Source: Mucilaginibacter sp.
Lineage (GTDB): Bacteria > Bacteroidota > Bacteroidia > Sphingobacteriales > Sphingobacteriaceae
DNA: 64,000 bases
Assembly (NCBI RefSeq): GCF_028288225.1
Contig: NZ_JAQBOC010000051.1
Location: 39,038-103,037, forward strand
Reading direction: 5' to 3'
Shown here: positions 48,514 to 59,344 of the stretch, one piece after another
Layout of the letters: every line of letters starts with the position of its first letter
Position numbering within the stretch: position 1 is the first letter of the stretch
Notes under the pieces: model-generated
The model's database searches: none
What the model saw: only the letters and a program-made list of their open reading frames with translations
Told to the model about the DNA's origin: nothing
Translations under genes and position numbers: made by a program

Positions 48514-48939
48514 ATCTAATATTGATGTTATGATCTACTAAATTCTGCAATTTTAATGAATTGCACAAGTTGGTCAGCCTTATAATAGTTGTTTAATATT
48601 TAAAGGAGCACGTGGATACTACCCTATTCCGTTAAACAGGATTAAAGCAATATGCAATAAATTGTTATTTGTGCTAATGTGACATGCCCCGGCCACATTT
48701 TTAGCAAACGCTTTGGTCGAATTCAATTCGACCCGCCCGTTCATCCACAAAATCACTTTTCAACACATTTAAATGGCTGTAAGTTAATAATTTGACCAAT
48801 ATTACGCTATAAGCAGGCACCTTCTTCACACAGTGTGGAAAACTCTGAATTGAATTCCATTGCCATGTGTATGTAGCTTTACGTAAAACCCCTATAGTTT
48901 TTCTTAACTGAATATTCTACTTACTACACTTGTATTAAA
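48514..48939. other. Intergenic region of 426 bases upstream of nrdJ
   Basis: It contains the perfect 19-base palindrome GGTCGAATTCAATTCGACC (48715-48733) and no convincing small gene. A cobalamin riboswitch was looked for because nrdJ needs B12, but the GCCACTG-type B12 box was not seen. A degenerate TACACTTG box near 48926-48933 could be the nrdJ promoter. Confidence 0.45.
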
Positions 48940-51900
48940 ATGGGAGACGACATCTACAAAAAAGCAATCACCGAAAACGGCAAAGGATTAAAAGTTGAAA
49001 GGTATTTTACCAAAGAAGGGATCAGCGTTTTTGATCTGTTTAAATATGAAAAACGGTCATCGGTAATCCGCAATCCATCCGGCGATGCGGTATTTGAAAT
49101 GAGCGATGTAGAAGTGCCTGCCACATGGAGCCAGGTGGCTACCGATATATTAGCGCAAAAATATTTCCGCAAGGCCGGTGTGCCACTGCCTGATGGAACC
49201 ACAGGGTCTGAAAATAGCATTAAACAGGTTGCCCACCGTATGGCTGCCTGCTGGATGGAATGGGGAGAACGCTACGGTTATTTTGCCACCCCAACCGATG
49301 CTGAGATCTTTTATGATGAAATAGTTTATACTGTTGCCGGGCAGCTGGCCGCGCCAAACTCACCGCAATGGTTTAATACCGGCTTGTATAACTCATACGG
49401 CATTACCGGGAAGCCGCAGGGGCATTACTATGTAGACCCAACAACAGAGAAGTTAAGCAAATCAACATCGGCGTATGAGCGCCCGCAGCCGCATGCCTGT
49501 TTTATTCTTTCTGTTGATGATGATTTGGTGAATGAAGGTGGTATTATGGATCTGTGGGTACGCGAGGCACGCATTTTTAAATACGGATCGGGTGTTGGCA
49601 CCAATTATTCAAAGATCAGGGGTGATAGTGAAAAACTTGCAGGCGGTGGTTATTCATCAGGCCTGATGTCGTTCCTTAAAATAGGCGACAGGGCAGCCGG
49701 CGCTATCAAATCAGGCGGGACTACCCGCAGGGCAGCCAAAATGGTTTGCCTGGATTTGGACCACCCCGAAATAGAAAGCTTTGTAAACTGGAAGGTTGAA
49801 GAAGAAAAGAAAGTGGCTGCATTGATAGCAGCCGGATACTCGTCTGACTATGAAGGCGAAGCTTATAAAACTGTATCCGGGCAAAATTCAAATAACTCGG
49901 TACGCATTCCTAACAGTTTTTTTAAGGCTTTAAAAGATGGCAAGCCATGGGACTTAACCAGCAGGATGACAGGCAAGGCTGTTAAATCTATCTCATCACA
50001 AAAATTATGGGATGAGATTGCCTTTGCAGCCTGGGCCTGTGCTGATCCGGGGGTACAGTTTGACAGCACGATAAACGAATGGCATACTTGTCCGGAAGGC
50101 GGCAGGATCAATGCATCCAACCCATGTTCGGAATATATGTTTTTGGATAATACGGCATGTAACCTGGCCTCCATCAACCTTGCCCATTTCTTTGATCCCA
50201 AGACCCGTGTGTTTGATGTGAAAGGCTTTGAGCATGCCTGCCGCATCTGGACCATAGTATTAGAGATCTCTGTACTGATGGCGCAGTTCCCGTCTAAGGA
50301 AGTTGCACAGTTATCATATGATTATCGCACATTAGGTTTAGGTTATGCTAATCTTGGTTCGGCATTGATGCTGAACGGGATCCCTTACGACAGCAAAAAG
50401 GCCCGCGCTATCAGTGGCGCCATTACCGCTATCATGACTGGCACTGCCTACGCAACCTCGGCCGAGATGGCAAGGGAATTGGGTACTTTTAGTTGTTATG
50501 AAGATAACAAACAGCATATGCTGCGTGTAATGCGCAACCACCGTTATGCTGCCTATAACTCTACCGGGAACTATGAAGGCCTGGAAATAACTCCTCCGGG
50601 AATTGAACAGGCCGATTGTCCTGATTACCTGTTATCCGCCGCATGCAATGCCTGGGATAAGGCAGTTGAAATGGGCGAGCGGTACGGATACCGCAATGCA
50701 CAAACTACTGTTATTGCCCCAACGGGTACTATCGGCCTTGTTATGGATTGTGATACCACAGGCATTGAGCCAGATTTTGCTTTGGTAAAGTTTAAAAAAC
50801 TATCGGGCGGCGGTTATTTTAAGATCATTAACCAGGCAGTGCCCGAGGCTTTAAGAAATTTGGGTTATGCAAGTCATGAAGTTACCGCAATTGTAAACTA
50901 TGCCAAAGGTGCAGCCACCTTAAAAGGCGCTCCGCATATTAATACCGATTCGCTTAGAGCAAAAGGTTTAACTGATGATGAGCTGAAGAAACTTGACAAA
51001 GGTCTTATTGCTGCCTTCGAAATTAGTTTTGCCTTTAATATCTGGTCGCTTGGCGAAGATTGTTTAAAACGCCTTGGCTTTAAAGCAGAGCAATATAACG
51101 CTACTGATTTTAATGTATTAAAAGGATTAGGTTTTAGCCGCAAGGAGATTGCCGAAGCTAATGAGTATATCTGCGGTACTATGACCATTGAGGGTGCCCC
51201 TTATTTAAAAACCGAGCATTACCCAATATTTGACTGTGCCAATAAGTGCGGCGTAAAAGGCGAGCGTTATATCCACTCGCACGGGCATATAAAAATGATG
51301 GCTGCAGCACAGCCGTTCTTGTCAGGCGCTATTTCAAAAACCATCAACCTGCCCAATGAGGCTAACGTTGATGAGATAAAAGATTGTTATGAGCTATCGT
51401 GGCAATTAGGCTTAAAAGCCAATGCGCTTTATCGCGATGGCTGTAAATTGTCGCAGCCGTTATCTACAAAATCAGATACAAAAGAAGCCGTAAGTGACGA
51501 AAAGCTGGATACTGTTGAAGAGGTTTTGGGCCAGGCTGCCAATGTAAAATTGAGCGATTTGACCAGCGAGCAGGTGATAGAAGCGGCTATGGCGATAATG
51601 GAAAAATCAAAGGACACTAACTTTATGCGCCAGCTCTCAAGGGTGGTGCAAAAGAAGAGTTTGCCGTTTAAACGGAGGGGCTATACGCAAAAAGCAAGTA
51701 TTGACGGGCAAACAGTGTTTGTTCGTACCGGTGAGTATGAAGATGGCACTTTGGGCGAAATCTTTGTGGATATGCACAAAGAGGGTGCCACCTTCCGCTC
51801 ATTGATGAACTGTTTTGCCATTGCCGTTTCGGTGGGATTGCAGTATGGCGTGCCGTTGGAGGAATATGTAGAGAAGTTCACCTTTACCCGCTTTGAGCCT

Positions 51901-52263
51901 GCCGGTATGGTGGTTGGTCATGCCAATATTAAAAGTGCGACAAGTATTATTGATTATATTTTCAGAATGCTGGGTTACGAATATCAAAACCGTACAGACC
52001 TTGTACACGTAATAACAGAGCAAAATGGTGTTATTGGCAACCCGCAAATGGACGACAGTGATTTTAATACCGATGAGAGCAATGTTTATCAGCCCATACC
52101 AGTTGATAGTAGCAGTAGCAGCATTAAGAAGCAATATAGTGTTGACCTGAGCATGGGTGTACAAAGCGATGCCCCGGCCTGCAATAGCTGCGGACATACT
52201 ACCATACGCTCGGGAACTTGCTATAAATGTTTAAATTGCGGTAGTTCGATGGGATGCTCGTAA
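48940..52263 (+). CDS. nrdJ: Adenosylcobalamin-dependent ribonucleotide reductase (class II)
   Basis: The enzyme reduces ribonucleotides using a B12-derived radical, needing no oxygen. The 1,107-residue protein has ATP/ten-stranded-barrel landmarks: APNSPQWFNTGLY, PHACFILSVDDDL, KYGSGVGTNYSKIRG, NASNPCSEYMFLDNTACNLA, and TTVIAPTGTIGLVMDCDTTG. A C-terminal zinc-ribbon-like tail (CNSCGHTTIRSGTCYKCLNC, about 1080-1100) ends with the usual redox Cys. No nrdAB or riboswitch is nearby. Just after the stop lies a GGCGAAAGG repeat, and a terminator follows at 52390. Confidence 0.95.
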   Translation: MGDDIYKKAITENGKGLKVERYFTKEGISVFDLFKYEKRSSVIRNPSGDAVFEMSDVEVPATWSQVATDILAQKYFRKAGVPLPDGTTGSENSIKQVAHRMAACWMEWGERYGYFATPTDAEIFYDEIVYTVAGQLAAPNSPQWFNTGLYNSYGITGKPQGHYYVDPTTEKLSKSTSAYERPQPHACFILSVDDDLVNEGGIMDLWVREARIFKYGSGVGTNYSKIRGDSEKLAGGGYSSGLMSFLKIGDRAAGAIKSGGTTRRAAKMVCLDLDHPEIESFVNWKVEEEKKVAALIAAGYSSDYEGEAYKTVSGQNSNNSVRIPNSFFKALKDGKPWDLTSRMTGKAVKSISSQKLWDEIAFAAWACADPGVQFDSTINEWHTCPEGGRINASNPCSEYMFLDNTACNLASINLAHFFDPKTRVFDVKGFEHACRIWTIVLEISVLMAQFPSKEVAQLSYDYRTLGLGYANLGSALMLNGIPYDSKKARAISGAITAIMTGTAYATSAEMARELGTFSCYEDNKQHMLRVMRNHRYAAYNSTGNYEGLEITPPGIEQADCPDYLLSAACNAWDKAVEMGERYGYRNAQTTVIAPTGTIGLVMDCDTTGIEPDFALVKFKKLSGGGYFKIINQAVPEALRNLGYASHEVTAIVNYAKGAATLKGAPHINTDSLRAKGLTDDELKKLDKGLIAAFEISFAFNIWSLGEDCLKRLGFKAEQYNATDFNVLKGLGFSRKEIAEANEYICGTMTIEGAPYLKTEHYPIFDCANKCGVKGERYIHSHGHIKMMAAAQPFLSGAISKTINLPNEANVDEIKDCYELSWQLGLKANALYRDGCKLSQPLSTKSDTKEAVSDEKLDTVEEVLGQAANVKLSDLTSEQVIEAAMAIMEKSKDTNFMRQLSRVVQKKSLPFKRRGYTQKASIDGQTVFVRTGEYEDGTLGEIFVDMHKEGATFRSLMNCFAIAVSVGLQYGVPLEEYVEKFTFTRFEPAGMVVGHANIKSATSIIDYIFRMLGYEYQNRTDLVHVITEQNGVIGNPQMDDSDFNTDESNVYQPIPVDSSSSSIKKQYSVDLSMGVQSDAPACNSCGHTTIRSGTCYKCLNCGSSMGCS

Positions 52264-52345
52264 GGAGAGGCGAAAGGATAAAGGTTAAAGGCGAAAGGCA
52301 ATGAAGCGAAAGGCAATGACTAATGACGGATGACCAATGACCTTC
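52264..52345. repeat. GGCGAAAGG and AATGACC repeat words after nrdJ
   Basis: GGAGAGGCGAAAGGATAAAG at 52264, then GGCGAAAGGC twice and CTAATGACGGATGACCAATGACC-type words up to about 52343. They are copies of the word families at 33784 (ABC gene stop) and 30841 (lpxD-lpxC). Confidence 0.65.
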
Positions 52346-52389
52346 TAAAACAGGCGTTTTGTGTTCAGTTTTATAGTTTAATTTTAGTT

Positions 52390-52419
52390 AGCCCCGGAGT
52401 AGTTTGCCGGGGCTTTTTT
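52390..52419 (+). terminator. Intrinsic terminator of nrdJ
   Basis: AGCCCCGG (52390-52397) pairs perfectly with CCGGGGCT (52407-52414) around a 9-base loop, followed by six T. Confidence 0.85.
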
Positions 52420-52699
52420 GTGGGGGTATGTTATGGCTGTTGGGGGGGCGGTCGGAAGAGACCTAATGAAATAGATATTAACATTCTTTAACATGTTAAA
52501 ATAATTGGTTAATCGTAAATTGCTTAGCTTCACCTAGTGATAACCTTATTAACCATGCTCCGTAAACCTTTAACTTTCCATATTTTAATTTTAAGGCAAT
52601 GACACTGACGAATAATCATAAAAAATAAATTCGCTTTATGGAAATCTCCCAGACGCTGCATCTATATTGCATTGATAAAATCCCTTCACCTGAAAATAT

Positions 52700-55600
52700 A
52701 TGTCATTAAAATTTTATAAAATCCTCAAATACCTGTTTGTTATAAGTCTACTTGTTTGTGTTAATACCGGCTATGCCCAGGATAAATATGAAAGGCTTGG
52801 CTTCCGGATTGATTCATTAGCAAATGTTGGCTTACCAAAATCGGCGCTTAAGGAGGTAGATAAGCTGGATGCCATGGCCCGGGCTGATAAAAATGCGCCT
52901 CAACAGGTAAGGGCAGTGATATACCGGATGACTTTCCAATCGTATCTCGAGGAGAATGCGCTGGTTGCCATTATTACCCGGTTAAAGGTAGATATCGACA
53001 AGGCTGATTTCCCGGTTAAGCCGGTGCTGCAATCGCAGCTGGCGCAGATGTACCGGGAGTATTACAAGGAAAACCGCTACCGCTTTGGCCAGCGCACTAA
53101 GCTGGAGAAACAGGATGTAGATTTCCGTAACTGGGACATCCAAACTGTAATTAATGAAACCAGCCGCATGTATGCGCTTTCGCTACAGGATGCGCTAAAG
53201 GAACAAAATACCCCTGTAGGTGTACTTGACGGGGTTTTGGAAGGCGATAAAGAAACCCGCTACCTGCGGCCAACTTTATATGATTTGCTAGTGCAACGGG
53301 CCTTTGATTTCTACCTTTCGGACGAGGCGGCTATTAACAAGCCCCGGCTGCCGTTTACATTGAATGACCCGCGTTTTTTTAGTGACAGTCGCACCTTTGC
53401 CGGTTTGGATATTAAAACCACCGACACAGTCTCAACCCTTTACAAAGGCATCAAATTTTTGCAGCAGGCCACGCTTTTCCACCTCGAAAAAAACAACCGC
53501 GAAGCGTTGGCCGATATCGATATAAAACGGCTTGGCGTATTGTTTGCCCAAGGCAGTATTACGGGGAAGGATTCGCTGTATATAAAAGCGCTACGGCAAG
53601 TAGCTGATAATTTTTCAACAAACCCTATTAGCGCTGAGGCATTGGTGCTGATTGGTGATTATTATAAACAGCAGGACAGCCTGGTTATGGCACATAGCTA
53701 TTTAAAAAAAGCGACAACACTATACCCCAAAAGCCATGGCGGCAAAGCTGCAGCACGCATGGTGGCCGAAATTGAAGATAAATCGCTTTCGGCCATGGTT
53801 GAGACTGTCAACGTGCCCGGCAAGCCGTTATTGGGCTTGGTAAGCTACACCAATGTAACCGAAGCCAAACTCGCGATATATCAATTAACTGCTGCGCAGG
53901 TAAAAAAGCTGGGCGGTAAAAGTAATTGGCACAAAGTTACCGAGGTATCACCCAATGCCGGTGTATTAAAGCAATTGCAGCAAATGCACCCCGTGCAGGA
54001 ACAGCAACTGGCATTACCTGGGACAAAAGACTATCGCCCACACAGCGCCGAGTTTAAAATAGATGCGTTACCCATTGGCGATTATATTGTTTTGGTGAAT
54101 GACGCAAAAGCAGCCAACGACCGGATGGCGGCAATAACCGGTTTTAAGGTTACTCATCTGTCATATACAACCCGGGGAAACCCCGGCGGCAAAACCGAGA
54201 TGCGGATTGTTGACCGCGACAGCGGCGCACCTTTGACAGGTGTAAAGATTACCTTATTGCGCACCGGCTACATAAAGAATAAGGAAGTAACAACCGCCGT
54301 TTTAACCGGGCTTTCGGATGCTGATGGCAAATATACTTTTGACGTTAGAAAAAGCGAGCAATATCATATTAGCTTGTCGTATAAAAATGACAGTTACAGC
54401 GATGACCAGGACGAGTTTAACGTACCTGAGCCCAACTACGGCTACAACAGCGGCAACCAGGTTAACACTATATTTTTTACGGACAGGCAATTATACCGCC
54501 CCGGCCAAACCATTTATTTTAAGGGACTGGCAGTTAGCACCAGCAATGGCAAAAACACCATAATGCCCGGTGAAAGTGAGGACGTAAAACTGCGCGATAT
54601 GAATGACAAGGTTATAGGCGAACTCACCTTAAAAACCAACGAATTCGGCTCAGTGCAGGGCTCGTTTATTGTCCCGCAGAGCATTACAGCGGGCAATGTT
54701 TCAATAGGGACTTTGAAGGGCCGGGCATACGTGCGGGTTGAGGAATATAAGCGGCCAACTTTTCAGGTCACGTTTTTGCCGGTTACAGCCACCTACCGTT
54801 TTGGCGATTCGGTAAAAGTGAAAGGAAAGGTAATGGCTTTTTCGGGTTATGGCATATCAAATGCTAAAGTAGCTTACCACGTCACCAGCCGGGCAATGCC
54901 AATATATGATGAGAGCTTTTCAAAAAATCGCAATATAGGGTCAATTTGGTCGCGAAACGAAGAAGTTGCCACTGATACTATCCAAACGAACGATAAGGGT
55001 GAATTTGAAGTCAGGTTTAAAGCAATGGGAGATACGGCAAAGGTTGTCGCTTATCCATTTGATTATTCGGTTTATTTTTCAGTAAACGCCGACGTTTCCG
55101 ATGCTTCGGGCGAAACGCAAAGCGCTTCCACCTCAATACAGGTAAGTACGAAAGAGATTGAGATTGTTACTACAATCCCCAAAAAACTGGCAGTTGCGGA
55201 CAATGCCATCATCCCCATAAAACTTAACAATGCAAACGGGCAGCCGCAAAAGGGAACGGTTACAATAAAAATTTACAACATAAAACAGCCGCAACAGTAT
55301 ATTAAAACCCGTGTTTGGCAAACGGGCGACCAATTTATTTTAACGACGGATGAATTTAAAAAAGCATTCCCGGCCTATGCCTGGAAGGGCGACGACGATC
55401 CTTATAAAATGCCGGTGTTAGATAAAATAAGCGAAGCAAAAATTACCGCCGACAGCGCCGCCGCTATGCTGGATTTGAGCATCTTGAAAAAACAGCCGGC
55501 AGGGATATATAAAATTGTTATTAATGCCCGTACCAATAAGGGCGATACATCATATTTAAACCAGTTTATACAGGTATTGTCCAAAGCAACGCCCACCTTA

Positions 55601-58600
55601 AAAACCGAAGACGGAATGCCGCTTACAACCTATGTAAAACCGGGCGCACAGCTCGAGTATTTAATTGGTATAGATAAGCCGTCGCATGTGTTGATGGAAA
55701 CTTATGACGGGCCGCGGCTACTTTCGTCGAAGTGGATTGTGCTGATTGGGCCATTTCAGCAAACCGTAAAGGTTGATGTGCCGGCTACGGAGAAAAACAC
55801 GCTTGCGGTACAGTTTTTAACAGTGAATGATAACCGAATGTACCGCTTTTACAACCAGGTAAAAGTAACCGACACGGTTAAAAAACTCGATGTGCGTTTC
55901 ATTACCTACCGGAACAAACTGCAGCCCGGCGAAAAAGAACAATGGAAACTGCAAATAACCGGGGCCGATGAAAAGAACGTTGCCGAGATGTTAGCTACCT
56001 TATACGATGCATCGCTGGATGATATTGCCCCGGCACAATACTGGCGCACAGATTACAGCAACAATGCGCCATATACCCCCGATTATTACATTTGGGTTGA
56101 TGAAGCGTTCGCCAGCGAATCGGAAGCAAATACCAATGAAGGGCAGGATGTAACGTTGCACATGCCTGCCGATATAGTGTACGAGCAGCTGAATTTATTT
56201 GGCTATGATTATTATGGCGGCGACAATAACGGCTACAACAGCTATCTGGAACAGGTAAAAGAGTACCTTGCCGACCAGAAAGCCGATAAAAAGCTGGCTG
56301 GTGAGTATTTTAAAAATGCGTCGCTGGTGAAAAATGGCTATGATATAAGCGGAAAGGTGTTGTTTAATGGGCGCATCCTGGGCGGGGTAAAAATCACCAT
56401 TAAAAATACCAGGATAAGCACACGTTCAAACTCAAAAGGGTATTTTAAAATTAAAGTGCCGGTAAATGGCATCCTTGTTTTTAGCCGGGAACCTTTCCGT
56501 GTCAGAGAAATTAGAACCAAAGCAGTGATGCAAATAACTGTAGAGTTCGGGCGCGATTATAACGGGCCTGTACTTGAAGAATTGAAAGTTGCAGACCCGG
56601 GAGTTAAATCATTAAAGGCAGATAAAAATGCTGAAGTACTTTATGGCAACAGTGTTGCACAATCAACCAATGGGTATTTAAAATTCCCGCCGCCGGTCCT
56701 TAAAGCGGATATGGAGGTAAAAGCTAACAGATATATCGGGGCGGGGGATTATATTTACAAAAGTAAGCCTGAAAAACCCATCACCATCCGTAAAAACTTC
56801 AGTGAAACCGCGTTCTTTTACCCGCAGCTGCACACGGATGAAAAAGGACAGATCCTGATTGATTTTACCATCCCTGAAGCGCTTACCCGCTGGAAATTCC
56901 GTGGTCTTGCGCATACAAAGGAGCTGCAAACCGGCTACATTGAAAATGAAGTTGTTACCCAAAAACAACTGAGCATAAGCGCCAATATGCCGCGTTTTTT
57001 GAGGGAGGGGGATACTATTGCGGTATCTGCCCGTTTGGCTAATCTGGCTGATAAAACATTAAAAGGTACTATTAAAATGCAGCTGTTTAATGCCTTAAAT
57101 ATGCAGCCGGTAAATTTGTTTATTACTAAGGCAGATGCAGAGCAGCAATTTGAAATTGCAGGCAGCACTAATAAAGCTGTTACTTTTCAATTCGCAATCC
57201 CTGCCGGATTGGATGCGCTGACCTACCGCCTCATTGCTGATGCCGGTCAATTTACCGATGGCGAAGAGAATACCCTGCCGGTACTTCCAAACCGGATGCT
57301 GGTTACTGAATCAATGCCGATGATGGTGCGTGCCGGACAAACCCGCAATTTTACTTTTGATAAGCTGGTAAACCAAACCAGCACGACCCTGCAAAACAAA
57401 ACTTTAACGCTGGAGTACACGCAAAACCCGGCATGGTATGCGGTGCAGGCTTTGCCTTATATAATGGAGTTTCCGTATGAATGTTCGGAACAAACGTTTA
57501 CTCGATACTACGCAAATAGTTTGGCTACCAGTTTGATTAATAAGCTGCCTGCCATTAAACAGGTGTTTGATCAGTGGAAAAATACCAACAGTACCGAACT
57601 GCTCTCGAACCTTGAAAAGAACCAGGAGCTGAAATCAACATTAATTGAAGAAACACCGTGGCTGCGGGACGCTGTTAATGAATCGGAACAGAAAAAACGG
57701 ATCGCACTATTGTTCGACCTTAATAAAATGAGCGACGAGCTAAGGATCAATTTAGAAAAACTGCAAAAGATGCAATTGCCTGATGGCGGTTTCCCATGGT
57801 TTGGCGGCGACAGGTCCGACCGTTTTATAACCCAGCACATATTGGAGGGCATAGGTGAGTTGTATCATTTAAATATTAATGACGACAAGAACCTGGAAGC
57901 CATAGCGAACAACGCGCTGAAATATGCGGATGAGCAATTAATAACAACTGATAAACAACAAAAGAAAAACAAAGGCTATGCAACCCGGCAGCTTGATGCC
58001 ATAGAGATCCATACCTGGTTTACCCGCAGTTATTTTTTAAATAAACCAATGGATAGCGGCTTAAAAACTTTGCTTGCGGATTACTTAACCCGCGCAACGG
58101 CACAGTGGACCCAGCGCAATGTTTATGAGCGGGGAATGATTGCCTTAACCATGCAGCGGTATAAAAAGCCCAATATAACTATGCAGATAGAGCGTTCCCT
58201 TTTAGAAACCGCGCAACAAAGTGACGAGATGGGGATGTATTGGGCGAAAAATCAGCGGGGGTATTATTGGTACCAGGACCCGGTGGCAACGCAGAGCCTA
58301 ATGATAGCGCTATTTACAGAAGCCGGCAATAACGCCAAAGCGGTTAACGAAATGAAGATCTGGCTGCTGCGCAATAAACAAACCAGCAACTGGAAAACTA
58401 CTACGGCTACAGCTGCTGCCTGCTATGCTTTGTTATTGCAGGGTAATGACCTGCTTAAAGATAACGGAGCATCGGCAATTAAGATCGACGGAAAACCACT
58501 GGAAGAATTAAAGCCCGGCATTAAAGCCGATGCCGGAACTGGCTATCTTAAAACTACCTGGGTTGACGAACAGGTTAAGCCATCGTTAGGAAAAATCGAA

Positions 58601-59110
58601 ATAAAGAATAACAGCGCCAATATTAACTGGGGGGCGGTGCATTGGCAATATCTGGAGAATTTGGATAAGATCATATCGGCACAAACAAATATACAGCTGG
58701 AAAGAAAATATTATATCCAAAAGCAAACCGATGCCGGGGCAGTATTGCTTGCTGTTGATGCCACGCATCAGCCCAAAACCGGAGATTTACTAAAAGTGGT
58801 AATAAACCTCAAAGCTGACCGCGATTTTGAATATGTACAATTAAAAGATCTGCGGCCCTCCGGAACCGAACCGGTTGAAGCTTTATCAGCTTATAAATAC
58901 CAGGATGGCTTATACTATTACCAGGTAACTAAAGATGTGGCTACCAACTTTTTTATAAGTTACCTTATCAAGGGCAGCTATGTATTTGAATACCAGCTGC
59001 GGGTAGCACAGCCGGGAGATTTTTCTACCGGTATAACCACTATCCAAAGCATGTATGCGCCTGAATTTAATGCACACTCAAATGGGGGCAGGATAATTAT
59101 AAGGCCTTGA
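52700..59110 (+). CDS. Alpha-2-macroglobulin family protein (large, Bacteroidota type)
   Basis: This 2,136-residue periplasmic or outer-membrane protein begins with a signal peptide (to about 26) and a long N-terminal helical/TPR-like region. MG domains follow, including the MG2/bait region (FFTDRQLYRPGQTIYFKG, about 592). A CarboxypepD_reg-like insert lies at about 1210-1270 (YDISGKVLFNGRILGGVKIT), then the A2M core domain (TEALTRWKFRGLAHT). The position of the thioester CGEQ reads YPYE-like FPYECSEQTFTRYY (about 1595), that is CSEQ. The helical alpha-6/alpha-6 domain follows (LPDGGFPWFGGDRSD). Its likely role is trapping foreign proteases. GGCCTT/AAGGCC overlaps its stop. Confidence 0.88.
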   Translation: MSLKFYKILKYLFVISLLVCVNTGYAQDKYERLGFRIDSLANVGLPKSALKEVDKLDAMARADKNAPQQVRAVIYRMTFQSYLEENALVAIITRLKVDIDKADFPVKPVLQSQLAQMYREYYKENRYRFGQRTKLEKQDVDFRNWDIQTVINETSRMYALSLQDALKEQNTPVGVLDGVLEGDKETRYLRPTLYDLLVQRAFDFYLSDEAAINKPRLPFTLNDPRFFSDSRTFAGLDIKTTDTVSTLYKGIKFLQQATLFHLEKNNREALADIDIKRLGVLFAQGSITGKDSLYIKALRQVADNFSTNPISAEALVLIGDYYKQQDSLVMAHSYLKKATTLYPKSHGGKAAARMVAEIEDKSLSAMVETVNVPGKPLLGLVSYTNVTEAKLAIYQLTAAQVKKLGGKSNWHKVTEVSPNAGVLKQLQQMHPVQEQQLALPGTKDYRPHSAEFKIDALPIGDYIVLVNDAKAANDRMAAITGFKVTHLSYTTRGNPGGKTEMRIVDRDSGAPLTGVKITLLRTGYIKNKEVTTAVLTGLSDADGKYTFDVRKSEQYHISLSYKNDSYSDDQDEFNVPEPNYGYNSGNQVNTIFFTDRQLYRPGQTIYFKGLAVSTSNGKNTIMPGESEDVKLRDMNDKVIGELTLKTNEFGSVQGSFIVPQSITAGNVSIGTLKGRAYVRVEEYKRPTFQVTFLPVTATYRFGDSVKVKGKVMAFSGYGISNAKVAYHVTSRAMPIYDESFSKNRNIGSIWSRNEEVATDTIQTNDKGEFEVRFKAMGDTAKVVAYPFDYSVYFSVNADVSDASGETQSASTSIQVSTKEIEIVTTIPKKLAVADNAIIPIKLNNANGQPQKGTVTIKIYNIKQPQQYIKTRVWQTGDQFILTTDEFKKAFPAYAWKGDDDPYKMPVLDKISEAKITADSAAAMLDLSILKKQPAGIYKIVINARTNKGDTSYLNQFIQVLSKATPTLKTEDGMPLTTYVKPGAQLEYLIGIDKPSHVLMETYDGPRLLSSKWIVLIGPFQQTVKVDVPATEKNTLAVQFLTVNDNRMYRFYNQVKVTDTVKKLDVRFITYRNKLQPGEKEQWKLQITGADEKNVAEMLATLYDASLDDIAPAQYWRTDYSNNAPYTPDYYIWVDEAFASESEANTNEGQDVTLHMPADIVYEQLNLFGYDYYGGDNNGYNSYLEQVKEYLADQKADKKLAGEYFKNASLVKNGYDISGKVLFNGRILGGVKITIKNTRISTRSNSKGYFKIKVPVNGILVFSREPFRVREIRTKAVMQITVEFGRDYNGPVLEELKVADPGVKSLKADKNAEVLYGNSVAQSTNGYLKFPPPVLKADMEVKANRYIGAGDYIYKSKPEKPITIRKNFSETAFFYPQLHTDEKGQILIDFTIPEALTRWKFRGLAHTKELQTGYIENEVVTQKQLSISANMPRFLREGDTIAVSARLANLADKTLKGTIKMQLFNALNMQPVNLFITKADAEQQFEIAGSTNKAVTFQFAIPAGLDALTYRLIADAGQFTDGEENTLPVLPNRMLVTESMPMMVRAGQTRNFTFDKLVNQTSTTLQNKTLTLEYTQNPAWYAVQALPYIMEFPYECSEQTFTRYYANSLATSLINKLPAIKQVFDQWKNTNSTELLSNLEKNQELKSTLIEETPWLRDAVNESEQKKRIALLFDLNKMSDELRINLEKLQKMQLPDGGFPWFGGDRSDRFITQHILEGIGELYHLNINDDKNLEAIANNALKYADEQLITTDKQQKKNKGYATRQLDAIEIHTWFTRSYFLNKPMDSGLKTLLADYLTRATAQWTQRNVYERGMIALTMQRYKKPNITMQIERSLLETAQQSDEMGMYWAKNQRGYYWYQDPVATQSLMIALFTEAGNNAKAVNEMKIWLLRNKQTSNWKTTTATAAACYALLLQGNDLLKDNGASAIKIDGKPLEELKPGIKADAGTGYLKTTWVDEQVKPSLGKIEIKNNSANINWGAVHWQYLENLDKIISAQTNIQLERKYYIQKQTDAGAVLLAVDATHQPKTGDLLKVVINLKADRDFEYVQLKDLRPSGTEPVEALSAYKYQDGLYYYQVTKDVATNFFISYLIKGSYVFEYQLRVAQPGDFSTGITTIQSMYAPEFNAHSNGGRIIIRP

Positions 59111-59344
59111 TAAGGCCCAAAAAGCTAATATTTTCACTCCGTAGTAGCACGGAATTTAATGCGTAAAACTACGCGATGTTTTATTGCCAAAAAGTTGCAA
59201 CTTATCATTTGTATCTGATAATGAATTTGTTACATATTTTTTAAATCGAAAATAGTTTGCGGTGCATTTTGGGCCGATTGAAATAATAACTTATAAATAT
59301 TAGTTTTATAAAAATTTATTACTAAAAACCTAAAAATTTAAACA

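Noticed and set aside
48514..48939. Cobalamin riboswitch before nrdJ
   Set aside because: No B12 box or the expected multi-stem core could be found.
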